Assembly (NCBI GenBank): GCA_035690485.1
Contig: DASSKL010000038.1
Span: 1 to 47,280, forward strand
DNA length: 47,280 nt
Source: Mycobacteriales bacterium
Lineage (GTDB): Bacteria; Actinomycetota; Actinomycetes; JAFAQI01; DASSKL01
Direction: 5' to 3'
Under the pieces are notes generated by a model. That model was not told the DNA's origin, ran no database searches, and worked only from the letters and a program-made list of their open reading frames with translations. The number at the start of each line of letters is the position of its first letter. The stretch's first letter is position 1. This document shows, piece by piece, positions 26,108-35,476 of the stretch. The position numbers and the translations under genes were made by a program.

Positions 26108-26875
26108 GGACGGGGAGAGAGCGGCACGGACGACGTCGGGCAGCACCTCGCCGATCCGCGCGCGCAGCACGACCGTCGCCATCGCGTCGTAGGGGGTCGG
26201 GTCGGCGTTGAGGATGACGAGCCGGGCGCCGTGGCCGACCGCCACGTCACACAGTCCCGCCGCCGGGTGCACCTGCAGCGTGGAGCCGATCGCCAGCATC
26301 AGGTCGCAGTCGGCGGCCGCCTGCCAGGCGCGCTCCAGCACCTCGGGGTCGAGCGCCTGACCGAACGAGATCGTCGCCGACTTCAGGATGCCGCCACAGC
26401 GTTCGCAGGGGGGATCGGGGAGCTCGTCGCTGACCCGCTCGAGCGTCTCCGCCATCGGCGTCCGGTCGCCGCACGCCACGCACTGGGCGAACCACACGGT
26501 GCCGTGCAGCTCGATCACTCTCTCGGCGCTGGAGCCGGCGCGCTGATGCAGGCCGTCGACGTTCTGCGTGGCCACGGCGCGCAGCTTGCCGGCGCGCTCC
26601 AGGTCGACGAGGGCGTGGTGGCCGGAGTTGGGCTGGGCGGTCCAGGCGCCGTGCGACTTGCGGGCCTGCCAGGCCCGACGGCGTACGTCCGGGTCGGCCA
26701 GGTAGGTCTGCAGCGTCGCCTGCTTCTCGGCCGCGGGGTTGCGAGTCCACACGCCCTGGGGCCCCCGGAAGTCGGGGATGCCCGAGTCGGTGGAGATTCC
26801 GGCACCGGTCAGAGCCGCGATCTTCTCGGCGTCACGCAGCAGAGTGACCACGCGGTCGATGTCCGGCTGCGGCAT
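26105..26875 (-). CDS. Sir2-family NAD-dependent protein deacetylase (sirtuin)
   Basis: Removes acyl groups from lysine using NAD. The 256 residues have all sirtuin marks: GAGIST (24-29), PDFRG (34-38), TQNVDGLH (103-110), catalytic His124 in ELHGT, a zinc site of Cys132, Cys135, Cys157 and Cys160, and GSTLQVHPA. Its place after a fatty-acid cluster may be chance; sirtuins often control acyl-CoA synthetases. TACCGT six bases before the ATG suggests a leaderless message. Confidence 0.94.
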   Translation of the reverse strand: MPQPDIDRVVTLLRDAEKIAALTGAGISTDSGIPDFRGPQGVWTRNPAAEKQATLQTYLADPDVRRRAWQARKSHGAWTAQPNSGHHALVDLERAGKLRAVATQNVDGLHQRAGSSAERVIELHGTVWFAQCVACGDRTPMAETLERVSDELPDPPCERCGGILKSATISFGQALDPEVLERAWQAAADCDLMLAIGSTLQVHPAAGLCDVAVGHGARLVILNADPTPYDAMATVVLRARIGEVLPDVVRAALSPS

Positions 26876-26881
26876 GACGCC

Positions 26882-26887
26882 ACGGTA
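26882..26887 (-). promoter_or_regulatory. -10 box for leaderless sirtuin transcript
   Basis: On the minus strand TACCGT is followed by six bases and the ATG at 26875. No ribosome binding site is seen. Confidence 0.4.
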
Positions 26888-26897
26888 CGGGCGACTG

Positions 26898-28400
26898 CTA
26901 CTTGAAGACGAGGGCGCCGTCGTCGAGGTCGGCCGCCGGCAGCGCTTCCTTCTCGACGCCGTAGTCGTGCAGCAGCCGCCACGGGTCGCGGTCGCCCTGC
27001 TTCGGCATGAGATGCAGCGAGCGGGTCAGGTAGCCGGGGTTGAAGTTGTCGGGATCGACCCATGGCCCGAGCGGCATGCCCACCTCGTCGTCACGCAGCG
27101 CGGGGGTCACCATCGTCGCCCCGCGCTCCTCCATGTGCGCCAGCAGCTTGCAGACGAAGTCGCTGATGAGGTCGGCGCGCAACGTCCAGCTGGCGCGGAA
27201 GTAGCCGAAGACGTAGGCCAGGTTCGGTACGCCGGTGAACATGATTCCCCGGTAGGTGACCGTGTCCGCGAAGTCGAGCGGGCCGTCGTCGATGCGGAAG
27301 GCGATGCCCCCGAGCACGCTGAGGTCGAAGCCGGTCGCGGTGACGATGATGTCGGCCTCGAGCTCCTCCCCGGAGACCAGCCGGATGCCCGTCTCGGTGA
27401 ACGTCTCGATGTGGTCGGTGACCACCGACGCCTTGCCGGCGGTGACCGCGTGGAACAGGTCGCCACCGAGCAGCACGGCGATGCGCTGCTGCCACGGCCG
27501 GTAGCGCGGGTTGAAGTGCTTGTCGACGTCGAAGCCCTCGGGCAGCAACGGCCGGATCGTGTCGAGCAGGAACGTCCGCAGCACCTCGGGATCCTCGAAC
27601 GACATCTTCGTGACCGCGTCCTGGTCGTGCAGGATCTTGCGCCGCACGATCTCGTGCGTCCACTCGTCGGGGATGTCGAGCTCGCGCAGCGTCTCGGCCA
27701 GCTCGTTGACGTTGGGCCGCACGAAGAAGAACGTGGGGGAGCGCTGGAGCATCGTGACGTGCGCGGCTTCGTCTGCGATCGAGGGGATGAGCGTCGCCGC
27801 CGTTGCGCCGGAGCCGATGACGACGACTCGCTTGCCTGCGTAGTCGAGGTCATCCGGCCAGGTCTGCGGGTGCACGATCCGGCCACGGAAGCGGTCCATG
27901 CCGGGCCAGTCGGGCGTGTAGCCCTGCCGGTGCTCGTAGTAGCCCTGGCACATCCAGAGGAAGTTGCACGTGAACACCTGCAGCTCGTCGTCGTCGAGCC
28001 GCACGACCTCGACGGTCCACTGCCGCAGGTCGGTCGACCAGCTCGCCGAGACGATCCGGTGCCGGTAGCGGATGTGCCGGTCGAGGTGGTTCTCGTCGAT
28101 GACCTCGCCGAGGTAGTGCAGGATCTCGTCGGCGGTCGCGATCGGCGTGCCGCGCCAGGGCTTGAACCGGTAGCCGAAGGTGAACAGGTCGCTGTCGGAA
28201 CGCACCCCCGGGTAGCGATGCGTCCACCAGGTGCCGCCGTAGTGGTCCAGCGCGTCGAGGACCACGAAGCTCGTGCCCGGCCGCTGCTGCTGCAGGTGGT
28301 AGGCCGCGCCGATCCCGGAGATGCCGGCGCCGACGATGAGTACGTCGACGTGCTCGACGGCTACCTCGGCGCCCGCCGCCGCGGTCTGGCTGTTCGGCAT
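26898..28400 (-). CDS. Type I Baeyer-Villiger monooxygenase, second EthA-like copy
   Basis: A 500-residue FAD/NADPH monooxygenase, clearly related to the one at 14492. The FAD site GAGISG is at 24-29, the fingerprint FRGRIVHPQTWP at 171-182 and the NADPH site GSGATA at 197-202. The block GGTWWTHRYPGVRSDSDL replaces GGTWDLFRYPGIRSDSDM of the first copy. ATG at 28400 is supported by GGAGGG about eight bases upstream. A perfect palindrome lies about 60 bases upstream and may be an operator. The two copies probably differ in substrate, since the middle region (about 215-290) is the most divergent. Confidence 0.9.
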   Translation of the reverse strand: MPNSQTAAAGAEVAVEHVDVLIVGAGISGIGAAYHLQQQRPGTSFVVLDALDHYGGTWWTHRYPGVRSDSDLFTFGYRFKPWRGTPIATADEILHYLGEVIDENHLDRHIRYRHRIVSASWSTDLRQWTVEVVRLDDDELQVFTCNFLWMCQGYYEHRQGYTPDWPGMDRFRGRIVHPQTWPDDLDYAGKRVVVIGSGATAATLIPSIADEAAHVTMLQRSPTFFFVRPNVNELAETLRELDIPDEWTHEIVRRKILHDQDAVTKMSFEDPEVLRTFLLDTIRPLLPEGFDVDKHFNPRYRPWQQRIAVLLGGDLFHAVTAGKASVVTDHIETFTETGIRLVSGEELEADIIVTATGFDLSVLGGIAFRIDDGPLDFADTVTYRGIMFTGVPNLAYVFGYFRASWTLRADLISDFVCKLLAHMEERGATMVTPALRDDEVGMPLGPWVDPDNFNPGYLTRSLHLMPKQGDRDPWRLLHDYGVEKEALPAADLDDGALVFK

Positions 28401-28460
28401 GGCTTGGTCCCTCCGACGAGCGGTGAGGGCGCGGGATGCGCCCGCCACCGACGCGCGGTA

Positions 28461-28472
28461 ACGCGCGTTATC
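28461..28472. promoter_or_regulatory. 12-bp perfect palindrome upstream of the minus-strand monooxygenase
   Basis: TAACGCGCGTTA equals its own reverse complement. It lies 61 bases before the monooxygenase start in the gap to the next minus-strand gene. It looks like a TetR-family operator. EthA of mycobacteria is controlled by the TetR protein EthR, but no such regulator gene is in this window. Confidence 0.45.
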
Positions 28473-28521
28473 GAAGTATGCCCAGTCCGGTCCGGTCGAT
28501 GGAACTGTTTGCGGTTGCCGG

Positions 28522-28836
28522 TCAGTGGCGGGTTCGGCCTCGCCGCAGCGCGCTCAACCGGTCCGCACCCAACCGGTCCGCGGCCGCCGGCTCGTCGGGA
28601 TACGCGGTGAACGCGCCCCGCGGTACGCCGTACACGTCGAGATCGACGTCGCCGCCGAGCGACTCGTGCAGCTCGAGCAGCCGGCTCTGCAGCCGCGCCA
28701 CCTCGCCGGCGAGCTCACCCGGGGGAAGGTCGTCCCACAGCGCCTCGAGCGCCTGGTAGGCCGCGTGCACCCGGCTTCGGGTGCCGACCGGCAGCTCTTC
28801 GCGGACCAGCGGAAAGAACGCAGGCTCCTCGCGCAC
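28522..28836 (-). CDS. Small protein of unknown function
   Basis: A 104-residue protein I do not recognise. GTG at 28836 is chosen because a GGGGGAGGG tract lies about seven bases upstream. The N-terminus reads [16 protein letters not shown]. The middle ([17 protein letters not shown] and [20 protein letters not shown]) has two amphipathic helices that may form a helical hairpin. The C-terminus is Arg- and Asp-rich. It has no membrane segment. It is divergent from leuS and in line with the downstream monooxygenase. Confidence 0.65.
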   Translation of the reverse strand: MREEPAFFPLVREELPVGTRSRVHAAYQALEALWDDLPPGELAGEVARLQSRLLELHESLGGDVDLDVYGVPRGAFTAYPDEPAAADRLGADRLSALRRGRTRH

Positions 28837-28887
28837 GTTCCCGTCCCTCCCCCGTGCCGGGACGCGGTGTCGCGCTCCGTCTCTACA

Positions 28888-28906
28888 CGGTCGCAAAGCG
28901 CGACCG
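28888..28906. repeat. Inverted repeat in the gap before leuS
   Basis: CGGTCGC (28888-28894) and GCGACCG (28900-28906) are exact reverse complements around AAAGC. It lies between the divergent small gene and leuS and could be an operator or a leader hairpin. I see no T-box features. Confidence 0.35.
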
Positions 28907-28974
28907 GCCGGTCCAGAGAGGTTGCAGCGCCGCCGTACGCTGATCGGGACGAACGCAGCGAGCACGAGGACGCG

Positions 28975-31494
28975 ATGAGCCAGCCGATCACCACCGCAGA
29001 CGACGCCGTCGAGCCGGAGAGCTACGACCCGCACGGCATCGTCGACAAGTGGCTGCCCGTCTGGGACCGGCTGCGCGTCTACGAGGCGACCGGCGCCTTC
29101 CGCGCACCTGCGGACGACCGGCCCAAGGCCTACGTCGTCGACATGTTCCCGTATCCCTCGGGCGACCTGCACATGGGACACGCGGAGGCCTTCAGCATCG
29201 GCGACGCGATCGCGCGCTTCGAGATGATGCGCGGCCACAACGTGCTGCACCCGGTGGGCTGGGACTCCTTCGGCCTGCCCGCGGAGAACGCCGCCATCAA
29301 ACGCGGCCAGGACCCGCGCGACTGGACCTACAGCAACATCGACACGCAGGCCGAGTCGTTCCGCCGCTTCGGCATCTCCTTCGACTGGCGCACCCGGCTG
29401 CACACGTCCGACCCGGCCTACTACCGCTGGACGCAGTGGTTGTTCCTGCGCCTCTACGAGCGCGGGCTCGCCTATCGCAAGGCGGCGCCGGTCAACTGGT
29501 GCCCCACCGACCAGACCGTGCTGGCCAACGAGCAGGTGATCCAGGGCCGCTGCGAGCGCTGCGGCAGCGAGGTGACGAAGAAGAACCTGACGCAGTGGTT
29601 CTTCAAGATCACCGACTATGCCGAGCGCCTGCTCGACGACATGACGCTGCTCGAAGGCCGGTGGCCCGACCGCGTCCTGACGATGCAGCGCAACTGGATC
29701 GGCCGCTCGACCGGCGCGCACGTCGACTTCCGCATCGAGGGGCACGCCGAGCCGGTGCGGGTGTTCACCACCCGGCCCGACACGCTGTTCGGGGCGACGT
29801 TCTTCGTGGTCGCCGCCGATGCCCCGCTGGCGGCCGAGCTGGTGCATCTCGAGCACGAGCAGGCCTTCCACGCCTATCTCGACAAGGTGCGCGGCGCCAG
29901 CGAGATCGACCGGCTGTCGACGGACCGCCCGAAGACCGGCGTCTTCCTGGGTCGTTACGCCGTCAACCCCGTCAACGGCGAGCGGATCCCCGTCTACGCC
30001 GCCGACTACGTGCTCGCCGACTACGGCACCGGCGCGATCATGGCCGTGCCCGCGCACGACCAGCGCGACCTCGACTTCGCCAAGGCCTTCGACCTGCCGG
30101 TGCGGATGGTGGTCGACACCGGGGAGGCCGATCCCGCCCGGACCGGCGTCGCGACGATCGGTGACGGTACGGCGGTCAACTCCGGCCAGTACGACGGCCT
30201 GGCGACGGCAGAGGTCAAGCAGCGGATCGCCGCTGACCTCTCCCGTGACGGGCACGGCGAGTCGGCGATCACCTACCGCCTGCGCGACTGGCTGGTCTCC
30301 CGCCAGCGTTACTGGGGGCCGCCGATCCCGGTGGTGCACTGCCCGTCCTGCGGCGTCGTCCCGATCCCCGACGACCAGCTCCCGGTGGAGCTGCCGACGA
30401 CCGGCTACGACCTGCGGCCCGGAGGCGGGAAGTCGCCGCTCGAGACGGCCACCGACTGGGTGGCCGTCGACTGCCCGTCGTGCGGGGAGAGGGCTGCCCG
30501 CGACACCGACACGATGGACACGTTCGTCGACTCCTCCTGGTACTACCTGCGCTACCCCTCGGCCGACCGCGACGACGTCGTCTTCGATCCCGAGGCCACC
30601 CGGCGCTGGTTGCCCGTCGACTACTACGTCGGCGGCGTCGAGCACGCGATCCTGCACCTGCTCTACAGCCGTTTCGTCACGAAGTCGCTGCACGACATGG
30701 GCCTGCTCGACTTCGTCGAGCCCTTCCTGTCGCTGACCAACCAGGGTCAAGTGATCATGGAGGGGTCGGCGATGTCGAAGTCGAAGGGCAACCTCGTCGA
30801 CCTGCAGCAAGAGCTGGCGAAGTACGGCCCCGACGCCGTCCGCGTCACCATGCTGTTCGCCAGCCCGCCCGAGGACGACATCGACTGGGCCGACGTGTCG
30901 CCCACGGGATCGGTCAAGTGGCTGGCCCGCGTGTGGCGGGTCGCCGTCGACATCGAGGAGGCCGGCCTGGGCAGCGACCCGGCGACCGGTGAAGTCGGCC
31001 TGCGCACGTCGGTGCACCGTTGGATCGACGAGTGCACGACCTTGATGCAGCAGCGTCGGCTCAACGTCGTCGTGGCCCGGCTGATGGAGCTGACCAGCGC
31101 GCTGCGCAAGGCGGTCGACGGTGGCGCGTTGTCGACCCCGGCCGGTGCGGCGGCGTGCCGTGAGGGGGCCGAGGTGCTGGCTCGGATGCTGACGCCGTTC
31201 GCGCCGTTCACCGCGGAGGAGATCTGGTCGCGGCTGGGCAACGAGCCGTCGGTCGTGCGGGCCGGCTGGCCGGTGGCCGACCCGGCGCTCGTCCGTGAGG
31301 AGTCGGTCGTCTGCGTCGTGCAGGTCGCGGGCAAGGTCCGCGACCGGCTGGACGTGCCCGTCGACATCGACGAGGCCAGCCTGCGCGAGCTGGCGCTCGC
31401 CTCCGACGGCGTACGCCGTGCCCTCGGTGCCCGCACCGTCCGCACCGTGATCGTGCGCCCGCCGAGACTCGTCAACGTCGTGCCCGACAACTAA
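28975..31494 (+). CDS. leuS: Leucyl-tRNA synthetase
   Basis: Charges tRNA-Leu. The 839 residues have the class I HIGH motif as HMGH (66-69, in [12 protein letters not shown]), the editing domain with [12 protein letters not shown] and [16 protein letters not shown], and the signature loop MSKSKGN (from Met600). The Lys that normally opens KMSKS is Ala here (SAMSKS); the functionally key second Lys is kept. The protein is shorter than the ~950-residue form I recall for several Actinobacteria and is closer to the common bacterial size. ATG at 28975 follows GAGGA (28966-28970). Confidence 0.97.
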   Translation: MSQPITTADDAVEPESYDPHGIVDKWLPVWDRLRVYEATGAFRAPADDRPKAYVVDMFPYPSGDLHMGHAEAFSIGDAIARFEMMRGHNVLHPVGWDSFGLPAENAAIKRGQDPRDWTYSNIDTQAESFRRFGISFDWRTRLHTSDPAYYRWTQWLFLRLYERGLAYRKAAPVNWCPTDQTVLANEQVIQGRCERCGSEVTKKNLTQWFFKITDYAERLLDDMTLLEGRWPDRVLTMQRNWIGRSTGAHVDFRIEGHAEPVRVFTTRPDTLFGATFFVVAADAPLAAELVHLEHEQAFHAYLDKVRGASEIDRLSTDRPKTGVFLGRYAVNPVNGERIPVYAADYVLADYGTGAIMAVPAHDQRDLDFAKAFDLPVRMVVDTGEADPARTGVATIGDGTAVNSGQYDGLATAEVKQRIAADLSRDGHGESAITYRLRDWLVSRQRYWGPPIPVVHCPSCGVVPIPDDQLPVELPTTGYDLRPGGGKSPLETATDWVAVDCPSCGERAARDTDTMDTFVDSSWYYLRYPSADRDDVVFDPEATRRWLPVDYYVGGVEHAILHLLYSRFVTKSLHDMGLLDFVEPFLSLTNQGQVIMEGSAMSKSKGNLVDLQQELAKYGPDAVRVTMLFASPPEDDIDWADVSPTGSVKWLARVWRVAVDIEEAGLGSDPATGEVGLRTSVHRWIDECTTLMQQRRLNVVVARLMELTSALRKAVDGGALSTPAGAAACREGAEVLARMLTPFAPFTAEEIWSRLGNEPSVVRAGWPVADPALVREESVVCVVQVAGKVRDRLDVPVDIDEASLRELALASDGVRRALGARTVRTVIVRPPRLVNVVPDN

Positions 31495-31497
31495 TCT
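31492..31497 (+). promoter_or_regulatory. -10 box for leaderless degV transcript
   Basis: TAATCT overlaps the leuS stop codon and is followed by six bases and the degV ATG at 31504. There is no ribosome binding site. Confidence 0.5.
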
Positions 31498-31503
31498 CCG
31501 GTT

Positions 31504-32373
31504 ATGTCCGGGACGCGTCGGGTCGCCGTCGTCACGGACTCGACCGCCTACCTGCCGGAAGGCATCGCGGAGAAGTACGACGTCCGCGTCATCCCCCTGC
31601 AGGTGGTCATCGGGGGGCGCGTCGGCGCCGAGGGTCTCGACGTGCACCCGGCCGACGTGGCCGAGGCGCTGCGCTCGCGGCGAGCACCGGTCAGCACCTC
31701 GCGGCCCTCGCCTGAGCAGTTCGCCCGTGCCTACGCGGATCTGGCCGCCGCCGGCTACGAGGCCGCGGTGTCCGTGCACCTGTCAGCCGCGCTCTCCGGC
31801 ACCGTCGACGCGGCACGGATGGCCGCCGCACACGCGCCGCTGCCCGTCCAGGTCCTCGACTCCCGGTCGACGGCGATGGGCCTCGGCTTCGCCGTTCTCG
31901 CCGCCGCCGAAGCTGCCGACTCCGGCGCCGACGCCGGCACCGTTGCGGGCGAAGCAGCCGCGGCCGCGGCCCGCACCGACACGTTGTTCTACGTCGACAC
32001 CCTGGAGCACCTGCGGCGGGGCGGCCGTATCGGCAGGGCCGCGGCGATGCTCGGGTCGGCGCTCGCGGTCAAGCCGATCCTGCACGTCGACGCAGGGGAG
32101 ATCGCGCCGCTCGAGAAGGTGCGCACGGCCAGTCGCGGCCTCACCCGCCTGCAGGAGCTCGTCGTCGACCGCGCCGGTGACTCCCTCGTCGACGTCGCCG
32201 TGCACCACCTCGCCGCTCCGGCGCGCGCGGACGTCCTCGTCGAGCGGATCCGGTCCGCCGTGCCGCGGCTGCGCCACCTCTACGTCGCCGAGGTCGGCGC
32301 GGCCATCGGGGCGCACGTCGGTCCGGGACTGCTCGCCGTCGTCGTGTCACGGGCGGCCGATCCACAGGGCTGA
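31504..32373 (+). CDS. DegV family fatty-acid-binding protein
   Basis: A 289-residue protein of the DegV/FakB fold, which binds a single fatty acid. The start VAVVTDSTAYLPEGIAEKYDVRVIPLQVVI and the SRPSPEQFARAY block are typical, and VHLSAALSGTVDAARMAA holds the lipid head-group site. In Gram-positive bacteria FakB proteins hand fatty acids to a FakA kinase; no fakA is nearby, so the role is inferred. The gene sits between leuS and comEA, a common actinobacterial order. Confidence 0.92.
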   Translation: MSGTRRVAVVTDSTAYLPEGIAEKYDVRVIPLQVVIGGRVGAEGLDVHPADVAEALRSRRAPVSTSRPSPEQFARAYADLAAAGYEAAVSVHLSAALSGTVDAARMAAAHAPLPVQVLDSRSTAMGLGFAVLAAAEAADSGADAGTVAGEAAAAAARTDTLFYVDTLEHLRRGGRIGRAAAMLGSALAVKPILHVDAGEIAPLEKVRTASRGLTRLQELVVDRAGDSLVDVAVHHLAAPARADVLVERIRSAVPRLRHLYVAEVGAAIGAHVGPGLLAVVVSRAADPQG

Positions 32374-32425
32374 CTGCTCGTCCCCAGATGGCCCGCCGGG
32401 GGCTGCCCGGACGACGCACCGTCTT

Positions 32426-32431
32426 TAGCGT
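32426..32431 (+). promoter_or_regulatory. Possible -10 box before comEA
   Basis: TAGCGT is eight bases before the comEA GTG at 32440. It would give an almost leaderless message. The match is weaker than those before degV and nadD. Confidence 0.35.
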
Positions 32432-32439
32432 CGGTCGGC

Positions 32440-33159
32440 GTGCTGCTCGACCGCCTCCAGCCGCGCCGGGTCTCCGACGACGACCGGCGGGCCGCGCTCG
32501 CGCGCCTGCGGGCGTTCGCCGCGGGTGAAGCGCAGCAACCGTCGGCAGGGCACCGATCAGAGGAGTCGGCGGCGGGCGTTCGCATCGACCCGGGCCGGCA
32601 CGGCCTGCTCGCGCTGATCGCCGTCGCGGTCGTCGCTGCACTCGCTGCCGGGGCTCTCTACCTGCGCGCCCGCCCGCAGCCGGTGGAGGTGCCGAGCCGG
32701 GTCGCCGCCGGGCAACCTCTCGTCTCCACCTCTCCCAGCGCTGCCGCCGAGGTGGTCGTCGACGTCGCAGGCAGGGTCGCGCATCCCGGTGTGGTCACGT
32801 TGCCGCTGGGCTCCCGCGTCGGTGACGCGCTGCGGGCGGCCGGCGGAGCGCTGCCCGGCGTGGACCTGTCGTCGCTGAACCTCGCGCGCAAGCTCGTCGA
32901 CGGGGAGCAGGTGCTGGTGGGGGTGGTGCCACCGCCCGGCGCGGTCGCCGGCGCGCCCGCCGGCGGTGGCCTGGTCAACCTCAACAGCGCGACCGCGGAG
33001 CAGCTCGAGTCGTTGCCCGGGGTCGGCCCGGTGCTGGCCCAGCGCATCGTCGACTGGCGGCAGACGCACGGCGGCTTCCGCAGCGTCGAGCAGCTGCGCG
33101 AGGTCAGCGGCATCGGCGCCGCGAAGTACGCCGATCTCAAGTCGAAGGTCACCGTGTGA
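32440..33159 (+). CDS. comEA: ComEA-like DNA-binding membrane protein
   Basis: A 239-residue protein with one membrane helix (about 55-76), a SLBB domain (VVVDVAGRVAHPGVVTLPLGSRVGDALRAAGG, about 105-155) and a C-terminal helix-hairpin-helix pair (VNLNSATAEQLESLPGVGPVLAQRIVDWR, then LREVSGIGAAKY) that binds DNA. In competent bacteria ComEA receives double-stranded DNA for uptake. The start is GTG at 32440. comEC overlaps the stop. Confidence 0.92.
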   Translation: MLLDRLQPRRVSDDDRRAALARLRAFAAGEAQQPSAGHRSEESAAGVRIDPGRHGLLALIAVAVVAALAAGALYLRARPQPVEVPSRVAAGQPLVSTSPSAAAEVVVDVAGRVAHPGVVTLPLGSRVGDALRAAGGALPGVDLSSLNLARKLVDGEQVLVGVVPPPGAVAGAPAGGGLVNLNSATAEQLESLPGVGPVLAQRIVDWRQTHGGFRSVEQLREVSGIGAAKYADLKSKVTV

Positions 33160-35450
33160 CCGGCGGCCCGGCCGACCTTCGCCTCGTCCTGCCGGCCGCA
33201 GCCGGCTGGGCGGCCGGCGCGGCGCTGCTGGGCGCGCCGGCGCGTGCCGGTCTGGGAGTGGCCGGAGTGCTCGGCCTCGTCGCACTCCTCACGGCCCGTC
33301 GCCCGGCGATCGCCGCGACGGTGGTGGCCGCGGCGGCCGTGGCGTTCGTCACCGCGCTGCACGCCGGTCAGGTCGCGGCCGGGCCACTGCCGGGGCTCGC
33401 TGGTCGAGGTGCTGTCGTCACCCTCGACCTCCGGATCACCGGCGACCCGGTGGTTCATGCCGGCCGGGTGTCGGGCTCGACGCTGTTCTCGCGGTCGGTC
33501 ACTGTGCCTGCGACCGCCGAGCGGGTCGAGGCCGGCGGCCGCACGGTGCGCATCCGCAGTCCGGTGCTGGTCATCGGTCGCGGCGACGGCTGGCGCACGC
33601 TCCTGCCCAGCCAGCGGCTGCGGGTGCAGGGGCGCGTGGCACCGCCGGATCGCGCCGGCGACCTCACGGCGGTCGTCCTCGCCGACGGCCCGCCCGACCG
33701 CGTGATGTCCCCGTCGGCGGTGCAGTCCGCCGCCGGCAGTGTCCGCGCCGGGCTGCGGGCCGCCGCGGGCGTGCTGCCGGCCGAGCCGCGGGGGCTGCTG
33801 CCGGGCCTGGTCGACGGCGACGTCTCCGGGATGCCGTCCGGGCTGGTCGACGACTTCCGCACGGCGGGCCTGACGCACTTGACCGCCGTGTCCGGTGCCA
33901 ACGTCGCGATCGTCCTCGCGGTAGTCCTCGGCCTCGCACGCCGGCTGCGGGTGCCCGCCCGCGTCGCACCGGTCGTGGGTCTGGTCGCCCTTGCCGGCTT
34001 CGTGGTCCTCGCCCGGCCGTCGCCCAGCGTGGTGCGGGCGGCCGCCATGGGCACCGTGGTCATCGTCGGCATGCTCGGTGGTCGCCGCGGCGTCTCGTTG
34101 GCGGCCCTGGGCGCAGCGGTGCTCGCGCTGCTTCTCATCAGTCCCTCGCTGGCCCGCTCGCCGGGCCTCGCGCTGTCGGTGCTCGCCACCGGTGCGCTGC
34201 TCGTTGTCGCGCCCCGCTGGGCTGCTGTGCTCGACCGGTGGCTGCCGCGCTGGCTGGCGGAGCCGGTCGCGATCGCCGCGGCCGCGCAGGTCTTCTGCGC
34301 CCCGGTGATCGCGGCGATCGGCGGCGACGTCAGCCTCGTCGCGGTGCCGGCCAACCTGCTGGCCGCGCCCGCGGTGGCACCGGCCACCGTCCTCGGCGTC
34401 GCCGCAGCCGTCATCGCACCCGTTCTGATGCCGGCGGCGCAGGCGCTCGCCTGGGTCGCGGGGTGGCCCACGCGATGGCTGGTCGTCGTCGCGCACGAGT
34501 CGGCGGCCGCTCCACATGCGACGTTCCCGTGGCCGGCCGGCTTGACCGGGGGTGCCGCGCTGGCGGTGGTGCTCGTCGCCGCCGTCGTGGTCGTCCGGCG
34601 GCGGGCGCCCCGTCGCTGGGGGAGCGCCGGCCTCGCCGGTGTCGTCGTGGCGGTCGTCGGCCTGCATGCCCTCGTGCCCGGCTGGCCGCCCTCCGGGTGG
34701 CTGTTCGTCGCCTGCGCGGTCGGGCAGGGTGACGCGCTCGTGCTGCGGGTGGCTCCGGGTACGGCCGTCGTCGTCGATGCGGGACCCGATCCGCGGGCGG
34801 TCGACCGGTGCCTGCGCGACCTCGGCGTACGCCGGGTTCCGCTCGTCCTGCTCAGCCATTTCCACGCCGACCACGTCGAGGGGCTGCCCGGGGTGCTGCG
34901 CCACCGCGCGGTCGGTGAGATCGAAGTCGGCCCGCTCGACGCGCCGGTCGACGAGCGTCGCCGGGTGCTCGGGTGGGCCGCCCGTGCGCGCGTGCCGATC
35001 CACGTCGCGCAGTCGGGCGAACGCCGTCGCGCCGGTGACCTCGAGTGGCAGGTCATCGCACCGCTGGTCGTCCTGCACGGCACGACCTCGGATCCGAACA
35101 ACGACTCGCTCGTGCTGCGTGTGGAGACCCGGGGCATCACCCTGCTGCTCACCGGTGACGTCGAACCCGAGGCGCAGCAGGCGCTGCTGGACCACGCGGC
35201 CGGCCTGCAGGCCGACGTCCTGAAGATCCCGCACCACGGATCGTCGCACCAGGATCCGGCGTTCCTCGACTCGGTCCGTGCAACGGTCGCGGTCGCCTCG
35301 GTCGGTACCGACAACCCGTACGGGCATCCCGCCCCGGCCACGCTGGACCGGCTGCGCCGCGACGGGGCACGCGTCTACCGGACAGACCGCGACGGCGACG
35401 TCGCGGTCTGCCGCCGCGACGGGAGGTTGGTGGTCGTGGCCCGCGGCTGA
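33156..35450 (+). CDS. comEC: ComEC/Rec2-type DNA uptake channel protein
   Basis: A 764-residue multi-pass membrane protein. The N-terminal part has membrane helices and an OB-like external domain. The competence domain follows (LTHLTAVSGANVAIVL, about 240 onward) with many helices. The C-terminal metallo-beta-lactamase-like domain keeps HFHADH (34858-34875), a zinc-binding nuclease-type motif, plus LTGDVEPEAQ and KIPHHGSSHQD. It would carry single-stranded DNA across the membrane. The start is a GTG in a GTGA overlap with comEA. Natural competence is not proved by these two genes alone. Confidence 0.93.
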   Translation: MTGGPADLRLVLPAAAGWAAGAALLGAPARAGLGVAGVLGLVALLTARRPAIAATVVAAAAVAFVTALHAGQVAAGPLPGLAGRGAVVTLDLRITGDPVVHAGRVSGSTLFSRSVTVPATAERVEAGGRTVRIRSPVLVIGRGDGWRTLLPSQRLRVQGRVAPPDRAGDLTAVVLADGPPDRVMSPSAVQSAAGSVRAGLRAAAGVLPAEPRGLLPGLVDGDVSGMPSGLVDDFRTAGLTHLTAVSGANVAIVLAVVLGLARRLRVPARVAPVVGLVALAGFVVLARPSPSVVRAAAMGTVVIVGMLGGRRGVSLAALGAAVLALLLISPSLARSPGLALSVLATGALLVVAPRWAAVLDRWLPRWLAEPVAIAAAAQVFCAPVIAAIGGDVSLVAVPANLLAAPAVAPATVLGVAAAVIAPVLMPAAQALAWVAGWPTRWLVVVAHESAAAPHATFPWPAGLTGGAALAVVLVAAVVVVRRRAPRRWGSAGLAGVVVAVVGLHALVPGWPPSGWLFVACAVGQGDALVLRVAPGTAVVVDAGPDPRAVDRCLRDLGVRRVPLVLLSHFHADHVEGLPGVLRHRAVGEIEVGPLDAPVDERRRVLGWAARARVPIHVAQSGERRRAGDLEWQVIAPLVVLHGTTSDPNNDSLVLRVETRGITLLLTGDVEPEAQQALLDHAAGLQADVLKIPHHGSSHQDPAFLDSVRATVAVASVGTDNPYGHPAPATLDRLRRDGARVYRTDRDGDVAVCRRDGRLVVVARG

Positions 35451-35476
35451 CGGTGGTGCGTGCGATCCTTGCCCGC

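Noticed and set aside
28837-28974. T-box or leader-peptide attenuator before leuS
   Set aside because: No T-box core sequence, no leucine-codon run and no terminator/antiterminator pair were visible.
28837-31779. Very long open frame on the minus strand opposite leuS and degV
   Set aside because: It is antisense to leuS, whose motifs are unambiguous. Only its last part (28522-28836), outside leuS and with its own GTG and ribosome binding site, is kept as a gene. Long empty antisense frames are normal in GC-rich DNA.
32658-35327. Long minus-strand open frame opposite comEA and comEC
   Set aside because: Composition is Arg/Asp/Gly/His-rich without any domain, typical of the reverse frame of a GC-rich gene.
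32440-35450. comEA/comEC as proof of natural transformation
   Set aside because: These genes are widespread in bacteria not known to be competent, and no pilus genes are in the window.
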